A stretch of 64,000 bases of DNA from an uncultured Clostridia bacterium (GTDB lineage: Bacteria > Bacillota > Clostridia > Christensenellales > Borkfalkiaceae): assembly GCA_944336975.1 (NCBI GenBank), contig CALVLH010000003.1, forward strand, positions 1-64,000. The letters are read 5' to 3'. This document shows positions 41,120 to 49,706 of this stretch, piece after piece (the stretch's first letter is position 1; each line of letters begins with the position of its first letter). The translations under genes and the position numbers were made by a program. Under the pieces are notes generated by a model. That model did not search any database. It was not told the origin of the DNA and saw only the letters and a list, made by a program, of their open reading frames with translations.

Positions 41120-42115
41120 TCAGTTGATGTTTTTCTGCTTTTCGTTTTCGAACGGCGTATTGTAGAGCTCGTCCTTGTTAAATCTGAACACGGGCGCGCC
41201 GCTCTCGTCGTACGTCACGCGCATTACGTGCGCATGGCGGTTGTGATCGCGGAGAGGATCGCCCCAGATGCGCTCATAGTTGCGGAAGTGGAGCATACAG
41301 AGCTGTTCGCCTTCGTCGCCTTCGACAAAGCAGTTATGCCCGGGACCGTACACTTTGAGCGATTCGTCCGTTTCCAGGACGGGATAACGGTTCTTCGTCC
41401 ACGAAAGGGGATCGAGCAGGTCGGAATTTTCGTCGGCGCTCATCATGCCCATGCAGTACATGGAACCCGTCGCCGAAGCGGAGAAGGTGACGTAGATCTT
41501 TCCGTCGTGTTTGAGGACGGCGGGACCTTCGTTTACCCAGAAATCGATGCGCTCCCAATCGTAGTCGGGCGTGGTGAGCAGGACCTGAACGGTCTTGAGT
41601 TTGGTGGGATGTTCCAGCTCCGCGATGTAGAGATTGGAAATGCCGTTGGTGGAGCCGACCTTCTGCGCCCAGATAGTGTACCATTTCCCCTTGTGCTCAA
41701 ATACGGTCATATCCAGCGAGAAATCGGTGAAGGAGTAGGGATCGTCTTCCGCCGCCTGCATCATGCCGCCTTCCATCCATTCGCCGGTCATCGGATCGTC
41801 CGTTTTGCAGATAAGCGTGAAGGGGCGGATCTTCCAGATGTCGGGAAGTTCGCCCGCCGCGAAATAGATCACCCATTTGCCCATGATATAGTGGATCTCG
41901 GGCGCCCAGATGTGCGAAGACATGATCCCGAACAGATGACGCGTCCATACGGTTCTCGATTTAGCCGTCGCGATTTCGTTGATCGAATCCGCACAGCGGA
42001 TCTCGATGCGGTCGTATTTGGGGCAGGTCGCCGTGAAATAGTACTTTCCGTCCGTGTGCTTGTACAGGAACGGGTCTGCGCGTTGAGGCACCAGAGGAGA
42101 TAAATATTTTACCAT
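41120..42115 (-). CDS. glycoside hydrolase family 43 protein
   Basis: Five-bladed beta-propeller glycosidase, probably an intracellular arabinofuranosidase or xylosidase acting on imported oligosaccharides: 331 residues with no signal peptide. The three family acids are recognisable: Asp in the N-terminal RADPFLYKH (about residue 14), Asp in FSLDMTVFEHKGKWY, and Glu in VNEGPAVLKHDGKIY. The SSHIWAPEIHYIMGKWVIYF stretch is the typical GH43 second blade. GGGTGG precedes the ATG and a sigma-A promoter lies upstream (42162-42190). The exact substrate cannot be given. Confidence 0.88.
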   Translation of the reverse strand: MVKYLSPLVPQRADPFLYKHTDGKYYFTATCPKYDRIEIRCADSINEIATAKSRTVWTRHLFGIMSSHIWAPEIHYIMGKWVIYFAAGELPDIWKIRPFTLICKTDDPMTGEWMEGGMMQAAEDDPYSFTDFSLDMTVFEHKGKWYTIWAQKVGSTNGISNLYIAELEHPTKLKTVQVLLTTPDYDWERIDFWVNEGPAVLKHDGKIYVTFSASATGSMYCMGMMSADENSDLLDPLSWTKNRYPVLETDESLKVYGPGHNCFVEGDEGEQLCMLHFRNYERIWGDPLRDHNRHAHVMRVTYDESGAPVFRFNKDELYNTPFENEKQKNIN

Positions 42116-42161
42116 AAAAATACCACCCTATTATTATTTTTTCTTCTGACAACTTAATACT

Positions 42162-42190
42162 ATTTTACTATGATTTTTTGGCAAAGTCAA
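42162..42190 (-). promoter_or_regulatory. sigma-A promoter of the GH43 gene
   Basis: Minus strand TTGACT (42190-42185), 17-bp spacer, TAAAAT (42167-42162). Confidence 0.75.
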
Positions 42191-42207
42191 TACTTCGCAA
42201 AAACTTT

Positions 42208-44706
42208 TCACAGCCTTTTCTTTTTGGGACGAAGGAGCAGATAATCGCACAGGATGAGCGCGCCGAGCACGCAGAGGATGATGATGAGACTGATGCGCAT
42301 CATATCCGTCGAAGGCGCCTGAAGATCCTGCGCGGTGAGGGTCGCGTAGTAATACTTTCCGTCCCGCAGGACCCTTGCCGAGATCGCGTTCCCGTCGCTT
42401 TCGTCGCAGATCTCCACCTGTTCGCCGCCGCCGAGCGTGATCGACGTGCCGTCTTCCGAGGTAAATTCCACCTCCGCACCTTCCGCGAGATAGGCGTAAC
42501 GGAAAGAATCTTCCTCGACGGAGGGGGGCACGGAAGTCAGATAGGAGAGGGGGATGTATCCGTAATTTTTCTCCTCGTTCCGTTCGAAGGAGACGAGCGC
42601 ATAGGGATAATCGGACGTATCGCCCGAGGTGACGATCCCCTCGAGCCGAACTTCGGAAGCGCGGGGCAGCGTTTCGCCGCGCAATGCGTTCACGAGGCAG
42701 GGATAGAGGTAGACGGAGGCGTCGCTGGTGAGATACCGCGTACCTTCCGCGTTTTGCCAGTATTCGCTCTCGTCCACGGCGGTACAGCGGTCGCGGCGGA
42801 TGAGGTTCGCCGTATATTTATGATCGCTCCCGAACAGCGCGACGACGCAATAATCGTCTGTCTCCGCGAGCAGGATCCCGCGCGCTTCTTCCGCCAACCT
42901 CGAATATTCGGAGTAGGGGAAATAACCGCTTTCGTCCGAGGAAAGCGCGTCGAGGTCGGTACGCACCGCCACGCTTCCCGCGCTCACTGTCACGAGTTTG
43001 AGCTGCGGTTGCGCCGTGAAGATCTCGTCCTTCGCGTTCTGCGTTTCGATCGTGCGGAGCGTGGGGAAGGAGATCGCGTTCGTTCCGAGGACAAAATTGT
43101 CGTACAGGAGATATACCGTGCCGTCTTCGAAGCCGAGCGCGAAGGAACGAAGGACGGGAGTATCGCTCCGATACACGCACCCTTCCGCGTCGACCGCCGC
43201 GTAAAGTTCGCCGTTGCGGTAGATCTTGTCGTCGGACAGGCTGTAAATATTCCCCTCAAAATCGGCGCGGATAACGTCGGAATCGGCGGGAATGGTATAG
43301 GGGAGCGGATCTCCGCCGATCTCGGCGTCGGTAAAGGAACCTTCCGAATAGCGGTAAACGCGGCCGTCGGTATAGGAAACATACAGATTGCCGTACAGGT
43401 CTGCCGTCAGCCCCGCCGCAGACGCGGCGACGTTGTGATATACAGGCTGAAGGTTCGCCCGCGATTTTCCGTATAAGTTATTTCCCGTGACATAGTAACA
43501 TTCCCCGTAGACGCAGGCGATGCCGACGATGATGTATTGCGAGGAGATGCTCTGATCGGCGATCGGCGTACCGTCCGCGCGGTAGGTGTAGATCCGGCTT
43601 TCCCCGTTGGTCACGGAGATGATGTTTCCGTCCGTCGCGATCAGATCGGGAACGTAATCGCAGGCGATGACCGAATAGGATGAAGTCGCCATGTTATAGA
43701 CGGTCACTCGCCGATTTATCTCGTCCGTCATCACGAGCAGATCGCCCGCCCGCGCCGCTTCCGTGCCGCCCGCCAGGCGGTTGACGGAGGTGGAGGAAGA
43801 GCAGATCTCATAGTCGGAGAAGATCACCTCGTCTCCCGAAACGTCGAGTTTTACAACGGAGGTGCCCTTTACGGCGTACAATTCGCCGCGGTACGTCGTA
43901 AGCGCGGCATAGCCCTCGCCCTCGCCGATGCGGTCGCTTTTACCCGTCAGATCGGCGCGGTAAAGCCCGTTTTCCGAAGGGATCGCCGAACCGGAGACGG
44001 TGTAGTAGATCATTTCGCCGAATGCGCACACGGAAGAAAGCCCCGAAACGTCCGAATTGTTATCGAGAAAAACCTTTGTATAAGTCTGTAAATTGGAAAC
44101 GTCGTAAGCGTAAACATTTGAATTGGTCGCGCAATAGAGCGTTCCGTTGGCATACGTCATGCGCGGCGTGTTGTTGGTTTCGATCTCACCGAAGGGCGTG
44201 GTGGGACTCGTATCGAGCGAACCGTTCAGAGAGACCGCATACAGCGTCGTCCTGTTGGATACGACTGCGGCGGTGTAAAGCGTCGTGCCTTCGATGTAGA
44301 AGGTCGCCGCGGGGATCCTCGTCTCTTTCGCCGTCATGCCCGAAATGTCGAACGTATAAAACGCCGCGTTGCGGTCGGAAAAATACAGCTTGCTATCCTG
44401 AGAAAACTGGATCTTGGAGATGATCACGCTGTGCTGATAGCGAGAATACGTCCCCTGCATCCTGTCGTAGACGTAGAGAGAGGTTCCGTCCGCCACGGCG
44501 AGATATTTGTCGCAGAACGCGACGTCCGACGGGGCGTTCAAAGGGAGATACTGCTCGAAGGTCTCGGGCAGGAAGAGCTGCGTGTTTGTCTTTCCGATCT
44601 GCGTCGTCTCGTCCGCTTGGGCGGTGAGCGTCGGCATCGCCGCGCCCGCTCCCGCAAAAAAGAGCGCGCCCGCGAGGCACAGACCAAAGATAGCTTTCGT
44701 ATTCAT
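42208..44706 (-). CDS. exported beta-propeller protein with C-terminal membrane anchor
   Basis: Unknown function. The 832-residue protein has a signal peptide (MNTKAIFGLCLAGALFFAGA, cleaved near AQADE), a long region of short repeated beta-strand units of the type LYVYD, LYFSD, LYAVS, LYCAT, VYAYD (PQQ/WD40-like propeller blades, about residues 50-530), an SH3-like stretch (about 620-770) and a C-terminal helix (SLIIILCVLGALILCDYLLL) with a basic tail. The ATG at 44706 is chosen because it begins the signal peptide and lies nine bases after TATAAT; longer frames run through the promoter. Similar topology to the proteins at 5072 and 45406. Confidence 0.75.
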   Translation of the reverse strand: MNTKAIFGLCLAGALFFAGAGAAMPTLTAQADETTQIGKTNTQLFLPETFEQYLPLNAPSDVAFCDKYLAVADGTSLYVYDRMQGTYSRYQHSVIISKIQFSQDSKLYFSDRNAAFYTFDISGMTAKETRIPAATFYIEGTTLYTAAVVSNRTTLYAVSLNGSLDTSPTTPFGEIETNNTPRMTYANGTLYCATNSNVYAYDVSNLQTYTKVFLDNNSDVSGLSSVCAFGEMIYYTVSGSAIPSENGLYRADLTGKSDRIGEGEGYAALTTYRGELYAVKGTSVVKLDVSGDEVIFSDYEICSSSTSVNRLAGGTEAARAGDLLVMTDEINRRVTVYNMATSSYSVIACDYVPDLIATDGNIISVTNGESRIYTYRADGTPIADQSISSQYIIVGIACVYGECYYVTGNNLYGKSRANLQPVYHNVAASAAGLTADLYGNLYVSYTDGRVYRYSEGSFTDAEIGGDPLPYTIPADSDVIRADFEGNIYSLSDDKIYRNGELYAAVDAEGCVYRSDTPVLRSFALGFEDGTVYLLYDNFVLGTNAISFPTLRTIETQNAKDEIFTAQPQLKLVTVSAGSVAVRTDLDALSSDESGYFPYSEYSRLAEEARGILLAETDDYCVVALFGSDHKYTANLIRRDRCTAVDESEYWQNAEGTRYLTSDASVYLYPCLVNALRGETLPRASEVRLEGIVTSGDTSDYPYALVSFERNEEKNYGYIPLSYLTSVPPSVEEDSFRYAYLAEGAEVEFTSEDGTSITLGGGEQVEICDESDGNAISARVLRDGKYYYATLTAQDLQAPSTDMMRISLIIILCVLGALILCDYLLLRPKKKRL

Positions 44707-44715
44707 GATAAAACA

Positions 44716-44744
44716 ATTATAACACGCGCGTGCGCAAAAGACAA
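44716..44744 (-). promoter_or_regulatory. sigma-A promoter with almost no leader
   Basis: Minus strand TTGTCT (44744-44739), 17-bp spacer, TATAAT (44721-44716), nine bases before the ATG at 44706; the transcript would have a leader of only 2-3 nt. Confidence 0.75.
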
Positions 44745-44803
44745 GCGGCTTTCCGCGAAAAAAATTTTTGAAAGACGGAAAAAATCTGGCATTCGGCACC
44801 CAT

Positions 44804-44831
44804 TTGTCATATTTCCGTGATATGATATAAA
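44804..44831 (+). promoter_or_regulatory. promoter of the RinA/ArpU-like regulator
   Basis: TTGTCA (44804-44809), 16-bp spacer, TATAAA (44826-44831). The LexA-like box starts four bases downstream, over the expected transcription start. Confidence 0.65.
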
Positions 44832-44835
44832 TACA

Positions 44836-44849
44836 CGAACAAATGTTCG
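44836..44849. promoter_or_regulatory. LexA/DinR (SOS) box
   Basis: CGAACAAATGTTCG matches the Gram-positive SOS box CGAAC-RNRY-GTTYC at 13 of 14 positions, with the full GAAC-N4-GTTC core. It lies just downstream of the -10 box of the regulator gene, where bound LexA would block transcription. Confidence 0.75.
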
Positions 44850-44893
44850 CATTTCATGTCCGCGCTTTCCCCGTTGCGCGGGCGGAGGTAAGA

Positions 44894-45589
44894 ATGTCGG
44901 ATTACGAATACGAAAAAGTGTTTTTATACGCATATCCGAAGATGGACGAGCTGGCAGACGCCGTGTCGGCAAGCGCGGAGACAAAGGCGTTGCTTTCGTT
45001 TCGGGCAGTGGGAGATTGTCTCGGCGTCGCGGAGAAGATCGTCCGCGAGATCGACGTCAGCAGGAAGATCCGCGCCGTCAAACGGGATATGGACGAGCTC
45101 ATGGCAGAGATGAGCGAGGAAGAGCTGTTCTGGCTGGAATACAAATACTTCCGCCGCGGGAAAAGATTGCGCGCCTTAGCGGAGTTTGCCCGCGCGGGCG
45201 AATGCTCGGAGCGCACTTATTTCCGCCGTCAGAACGCCTTGCTCAGAAAAATCTCCTCCGGACTCGCCGCGCGAGGGATGTCGGAGGAGTGGTTTTTGCA
45301 GGTGTTTTCCGGATATACGCCTTTTTTGCGCGTATATCGCGCGTTGAAAGAGGGCAGGGAAAGTTCGCTCGTGCGGAAGCGCGACAAGCGCGGGATCGAG
45401 TTCTGTCAGAAATCTCCTTCGTCGCGCGGTGGCACGGAAGTGCGCTTGCCGCGCAGGACGAACGCGGATACGGCGACCACGGAGGCGCATCCCGCGCACA
45501 AAAGGAAGATCTGCATCCCCGAAAGGACGGGCGTTCCCGCGTCGGGTTGCGGTTGCGCGGGATCTCCGCCCGAAGCGCTGGTCAGATAG
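44894..45589 (+). CDS. RinA/ArpU-like phage late transcription activator
   Basis: Probable activator of the virion cassette. The 231-residue protein has a helical N-terminal half (MAEMSEEELFWLEYKYFRRGK about residues 67-87) and a sigma region 4-like helix-turn-helix (ALAEFARAGECSERTYFRRQ, about 92-111), as in the RinA, ArpU and DUF1492-type proteins that switch on phage packaging genes. GGAGG precedes the ATG at 44894. The last 60 residues are low-complexity and antisense to the convergent gene (183-bp overlap), so the functional protein may end near residue 170. The promoter has an SOS box. The family assignment rests on pattern only. Confidence 0.7.
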   Translation: MSDYEYEKVFLYAYPKMDELADAVSASAETKALLSFRAVGDCLGVAEKIVREIDVSRKIRAVKRDMDELMAEMSEEELFWLEYKYFRRGKRLRALAEFARAGECSERTYFRRQNALLRKISSGLAARGMSEEWFLQVFSGYTPFLRVYRALKEGRESSLVRKRDKRGIEFCQKSPSSRGGTEVRLPRRTNADTATTEAHPAHKRKICIPERTGVPASGCGCAGSPPEALVR

Positions 45590-46131
45590 TCTGTGTTGAG
45601 GTCATAGACGATCTCATCCTGTGCGGGGATATACCCGAATTTTCCGTCGCGGCAGACATAGCGATAGGTCGCCGATCCCACGCTGTAATCCCCGTAATAA
45701 ATATAGGATACCTCCGTCGTGAGAAAGAAATCGTCTCCCGCTACCGCAGGCGCGTCGGGAAGAGAATACACGACGGTCAGTTGGAGTTTGAGATAGGGGC
45801 GCGCGGGAAGAAAGTCCACGAAAGTAAGGTCGGATTTCAGACAGTACCCCGTGAGCACGGGGGCGTAGGAATCGTCCATGTATTCGACGAGACAGAAGGG
45901 ATCGCCCGGCGCGATCACGCGGACATAGTAGGTATAAGGGAGGATAAACAGCCCCGAGCGGTCATCCGCTTCCGAATAAAACCATACGCCGCGTTCTGCG
46001 GCGACGGCATACAGCGGGATGGAATCGGATCCGCTTTCATCCTCTTCCGCGCGGGCGGCGCAGGCGGAAGGGGGCAGGCAGCACGCCGACAGGAAGAGCA
46101 GAAGGAGGCATAATGCGATCATGCGTTTCAT
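45406..46131 (-). CDS. secreted SH3-like protein with C-terminal membrane anchor
   Basis: Unknown function. The 241-residue protein has a signal peptide (KRMIALCLLLLFLSACC; a lipobox reading, LSAC, is possible), an outside region with SH3-like strands (YVRVIAPGDPFCLVEYMDD; GYCLKSDLTFVDFLP) and a C-terminal helix (GMQIFLLCAGCASVVAVSAFVL) with a basic tail. TAAAAT lies nine bases before its ATG and no ribosome site is visible. It is convergent with, and overlaps, the activator gene, and separates it from the terminase gene. It resembles the SH3-like part of the 42208-44706 protein, so it looks like a host surface protein rather than a phage gene. Confidence 0.7.
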   Translation of the reverse strand: MKRMIALCLLLLFLSACCLPPSACAARAEEDESGSDSIPLYAVAAERGVWFYSEADDRSGLFILPYTYYVRVIAPGDPFCLVEYMDDSYAPVLTGYCLKSDLTFVDFLPARPYLKLQLTVVYSLPDAPAVAGDDFFLTTEVSYIYYGDYSVGSATYRYVCRDGKFGYIPAQDEIVYDLNTDYLTSASGGDPAQPQPDAGTPVLSGMQIFLLCAGCASVVAVSAFVLRGKRTSVPPRDEGDF

Positions 46132-46186
46132 AGCCGCTCTATTTTAACGCGGCGCATGTGACGTGAAAGCATTTATTTTATCGAAA

Positions 46187-47617
46187 ATGAACGAAATAAT
46201 AGAAAAAATCCTCGCGATCGAACGCGAGCAGGAACGCCGCAGGGGGGCAGACGCGCTCGCTTCTTACAATACGGGGAAGCTTCGCCACAAGAAACAGCTC
46301 GCTTTTCACAAATGCAAAAAACGAAACCGCTGGGTATTCGGCGGCAACCGCTCGGGCAAGACGGAATGCGGGGCGGCGGAAGCCGTCTACATCGCCCGAG
46401 GGATCCATCCTTACCGAAAAAACCGCAAGGACGTGTTCGGCTGGGTGGTATCGCTCACGGCGCAGGTACAGCGCGATGTCGCGCAGAAGAAGATCCTGCA
46501 CTATCTCCGTCCCGACTGGATCGCGGACATCGTCATGCAGAGCGGCAGAAAAGACAGCCCGGAAACGGGCGTCATCGATCAGATCGTCATAAAAAACGCG
46601 CTCGGGGGCACCTCCGTCATCGGCTTCAAGAGCTGCGATCAGGGCAGGGAGAAGTTCCAGGGCAGCTCGCTCGATTTCGTCTGGTTCGACGAAGAGCCGC
46701 CCAAGGACGTTTACGAGGAATGCCTTATGCGCGTCGTGGATCGCAAAGGGGACATCTTCGGCACCATGACGCCCCTCAAAGGGCTCACCTTTCTCTACGA
46801 AGAGATCTATCTCAACAAAAAGAACAACCCCGAGATCTGGTATGAGTTCATGGAGTGGTCGGACAATCCTTATCTCTCCAAAAAGGAGATCGCCCTTTTG
46901 GAGAGGACGATGGACGAAACTACGTTGCAATCCCGCCGTTACGGCAGGTTCTGCACGCGGGAAGGGCTGGTCTATCCCGAGTTCGACGAGAGCGTGCACG
47001 TCATCCCGCCTTTTTCCGTCCCCGCGGAGTGGCAGGATACCATCTCCATCGATCCGGGACTGCACAATCCGCTCTCCGCGCATTGGTATGCGGTGGATTT
47101 CGACGGCAACGTCTATGTGGTCGCGGAACACTACGCCGCAGGGCGTGACGTGGATTATCACGCGGAAGAGATCCGACGCATCAGCGCGGCGCTCGGCTGG
47201 AAGACGGACGGGCGGGGCAGGCTGTGCGCGCTCATCGACAGCGCCGCGGGACAGCGTACGCTCGCTTCCGCGAAGAGCGTTTCCGAGCTCTTTTACGAAC
47301 GCGGCATTCTCGTCAATCCGCGCGTGAACAAAGATCTGTTCAGCGGCGTGGCGCAGGTCAAGAGTTATCTCAACCGCAAGAACGGTTTGCCCGATCTGTA
47401 CATCTTCTCCTGCTGTACGCAGATGATCCGCGAGATCAAGGGGTATTTCTGGGGGAAGGGGGAATCCCCCGAAAAGAAGGACGATCATGCGATGGACGAA
47501 CTGAGGTACTATCTGATGACGCGCCCCAAAAACGCCGCTCCGCCTCGGGAAGAGAGCGTGATCGCGCGGGACAAGCGGCGCAGGATCAGACAACTCGGAA
47601 GGAGGCGGCATGGATGA
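46187..47617 (+). CDS. phage terminase large subunit
   Basis: DNA-packaging motor: N-terminal ATPase and C-terminal RNase H-like nuclease. In 476 residues, Walker A is GGNRSGKTE (about 51-59), Walker B LDFVWFDEEPP (about 158-168), the coupling motif GTMTPLKG, and the nuclease acids are in SIDPGLHNP and DDHAMDELRY. Length and motifs are complete, so there is no sign of decay. I take the ATG at 46187; a GTG at 46163 would add eight residues. Neither has a good ribosome site, and no sigma-A promoter is visible, which fits expression through a phage-type activator. First gene of a seven-to-eight-gene co-directional cassette. Confidence 0.93.
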   Translation: MNEIIEKILAIEREQERRRGADALASYNTGKLRHKKQLAFHKCKKRNRWVFGGNRSGKTECGAAEAVYIARGIHPYRKNRKDVFGWVVSLTAQVQRDVAQKKILHYLRPDWIADIVMQSGRKDSPETGVIDQIVIKNALGGTSVIGFKSCDQGREKFQGSSLDFVWFDEEPPKDVYEECLMRVVDRKGDIFGTMTPLKGLTFLYEEIYLNKKNNPEIWYEFMEWSDNPYLSKKEIALLERTMDETTLQSRRYGRFCTREGLVYPEFDESVHVIPPFSVPAEWQDTISIDPGLHNPLSAHWYAVDFDGNVYVVAEHYAAGRDVDYHAEEIRRISAALGWKTDGRGRLCALIDSAAGQRTLASAKSVSELFYERGILVNPRVNKDLFSGVAQVKSYLNRKNGLPDLYIFSCCTQMIREIKGYFWGKGESPEKKDDHAMDELRYYLMTRPKNAAPPREESVIARDKRRRIRQLGRRRHG

Positions 47618-47876
47618 CGAACAGATAAAGCGGGCGATCATGAAGGTGGCGCTCGGATATTCGTTGGAAGAAGTGACAGAAGAATACGGCGTGGAGGACG
47701 GGGAACTCAGGCTCGTCAAACGCCGCGAGACCAAAAAGGACGTTCCGCCCGATTTGAAAGCGGTCAAGCTGCTCATCGACGAAAAGGATTATTCGCTGTT
47801 GAGCGACGAGGAACTGGAACGGGAAAAGCAGAGACTGCTCGCGCAGTTAGGAGAACAAAGTCATGGAAAAGATTGA
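47610..47876 (+). CDS. small protein after terminase (possible TerS-like)
   Basis: An 88-residue acidic protein with a helix-turn-helix-like N-terminal half (IKRAIMKVALGYSLEEVTEE) and RRETKKDVPPDLKAVKLLID, a pattern like the PPDxxAxxFWL region in small phage DNA-binding and small terminase proteins. GGAGG precedes the ATG; it overlaps terL by 8 bp and the portal gene by 14 bp, so it belongs to the cassette. A small terminase would normally precede terL, so this role is only a suggestion. Confidence 0.6.
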   Translation: MDDEQIKRAIMKVALGYSLEEVTEEYGVEDGELRLVKRRETKKDVPPDLKAVKLLIDEKDYSLLSDEELEREKQRLLAQLGEQSHGKD

Positions 47877-49704
47877 AAAGAAAGCGGAAGAAAAGCGCGT
47901 CAAGGCGCTGGTCGCGGAGGTCAAAGAAGATTTTCTCCGCCGTCAGCGGGAGCGCAGGAGCCTGGAACGCGGCTGGCAGCTCAACATGAATTTCGTCAGC
48001 GGCAATCAGTATTGCGACATCTCCCCCGCGGGGGAGATCGAGGAAGAGGACGCGGCGTTCTACTGGCAGTCGCGCAAGACCTTCAACCACATCGCGCCCA
48101 CCGTGGACGCGCGCCTCGCGCGGCTCGCCAAGGTGCGCCCCACGCTCAACGTACGCGCCTTTTCGGACAGCGACGAGGACCTCAAAACGGCGCGCCTGTG
48201 TTCTAACATCCTCGCGTCCGTCAAGAACAGGGTGGATCTGGACAAGATCATTTCCGAAGCCACGCTGTGGTCGGAAACGTGCGGCACGGCGTTTTACAAG
48301 GTGGTGTGGAACTCACGGGAAGGCAAGGTGATCGGCACCGACGCGACGGGACATCCCGTGCGCGAAGGGGACGTCAGTGTCGTCGCGCTTTCGCCGTTCG
48401 AGGTGTATCCCGATCGTCTGACTGCGGCAGGCATGTCCGAGGTCAGGAGTCTCATCCACGCAAAGGCGGTACCCGTGTCCGAGATCAGGGAAAAGTTCGG
48501 CGTGGAGCTTCCCGGGAGGGAGATCAGCGATTTTTCCCTCGCGCCCTACGCGGCGGCGGGCGGGTGGAAGCGGACTTCCGATCTCTCTGCGCCGCCATCG
48601 CTCGCCGATCACGAACTGCTCATCGAGCGGTACACGACGCCCGACTCGGATCATCCCGAAGGGCGTTTGGAGATCGTCGCGGGGGACGCGCTCCTTTACG
48701 AAGGCACGCTTCCCTATCAGAACGGCGATCGCGGAGAACGGGTTCTCCCGTTCGTCCGTCAGATCTGCATTCCGCTCGCGGGGGCGTTTTTCGGAACGTC
48801 CGTCGTGGACAGAATGATCCCGCTTCAGCGGGCATACAACGCGGTCAGAAACCGCAAGCACGAATTTTTGAACCGCCTTTCGATGGGAGTCATCGCCGTC
48901 GAGGACGGATCGGTGGACGCGGAAGAACTGGCGGACGAGGGCTTATATCCGGGAAAAGTGCTCGTTTACCGTCAGGGTTCCCCCAAACCCGATTTCCTCG
49001 ACTGCGGCAAGATCCCGTCCGAGTTCAACGAAGAGGAGGAACGCATCATCAACGAATTTCTCCTCGTTTCGGGGACGAGCGAGATCTCCCGCAACTCCTC
49101 CAACCCCGTGCGCGTGACTTCCGCAACGGGATTGCAGCTTCTCATCGAACAGGATACCAATCGCATGACCGTCAGCGCGGAGAGCGTGGAACGCGCGGTA
49201 AAGGAGGCGGGAAAGCAGATCCTTCACCTTTACAAGCAGTTCGCTTCCGCAGGCCGCGTGATGCGCATGACGGGAACGGGCGGCGATACGGAGATCTTCT
49301 ATTTTCATTCGAGCGATATTTCCGCCGATGACGTCCGCTTTGAAACGGGGTACGACCAGACCTCGGAACAAAGAAGGGAAGAAGTTCTCACGCTGTTGCA
49401 GATGGGATTGCTCAACGACAAGGACGGGGGGCTTTCGGACGAAACGCGCAACAAGGTGCTCGACGCGCTCGGGTTCGGTTCGTTCGAAAACGCGAGGGAT
49501 ATTTCCAACCTCCACATCCGGAAGGCGGAGCGGGAAAACGTGCTTCTGACCGAGCGGGACGCGGCGGCGGAGGACTACGACGATCATGCGCTGCACATCG
49601 TCGAGCATACGCGCGCCCTGCTCTCGGGCGGAGAAAAAGACGCAGCGACGAAGGAGAGGATCTTGCGTCACCTCGAAGACCACCGACGCCGCAAAGGAGA
49701 ATAA
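47863..49704 (+). CDS. phage portal protein (P22-like)
   Basis: Dodecameric DNA gate at one capsid vertex. The 613-residue protein has the podovirus/P22-type portal layout: a helical start (AEVKEDFLRRQRERRSLERGW), NHIAPTVDARLARLAKVRPT, the wing around SPFEVYPDRL, a long central part with VVDRMIPLQRAYNAVRNRKHEFLNR, and a helical C-terminal region (TSATGLQLLIEQDTNRMTVS). It is full length with no disruption. GGAGA is upstream. It is 2 bp from the scaffold-like gene. Confidence 0.88.
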   Translation: MEKIEKKAEEKRVKALVAEVKEDFLRRQRERRSLERGWQLNMNFVSGNQYCDISPAGEIEEEDAAFYWQSRKTFNHIAPTVDARLARLAKVRPTLNVRAFSDSDEDLKTARLCSNILASVKNRVDLDKIISEATLWSETCGTAFYKVVWNSREGKVIGTDATGHPVREGDVSVVALSPFEVYPDRLTAAGMSEVRSLIHAKAVPVSEIREKFGVELPGREISDFSLAPYAAAGGWKRTSDLSAPPSLADHELLIERYTTPDSDHPEGRLEIVAGDALLYEGTLPYQNGDRGERVLPFVRQICIPLAGAFFGTSVVDRMIPLQRAYNAVRNRKHEFLNRLSMGVIAVEDGSVDAEELADEGLYPGKVLVYRQGSPKPDFLDCGKIPSEFNEEEERIINEFLLVSGTSEISRNSSNPVRVTSATGLQLLIEQDTNRMTVSAESVERAVKEAGKQILHLYKQFASAGRVMRMTGTGGDTEIFYFHSSDISADDVRFETGYDQTSEQRREEVLTLLQMGLLNDKDGGLSDETRNKVLDALGFGSFENARDISNLHIRKAERENVLLTERDAAAEDYDDHALHIVEHTRALLSGGEKDAATKERILRHLEDHRRRKGE

Positions 49705-49706
49705 AT

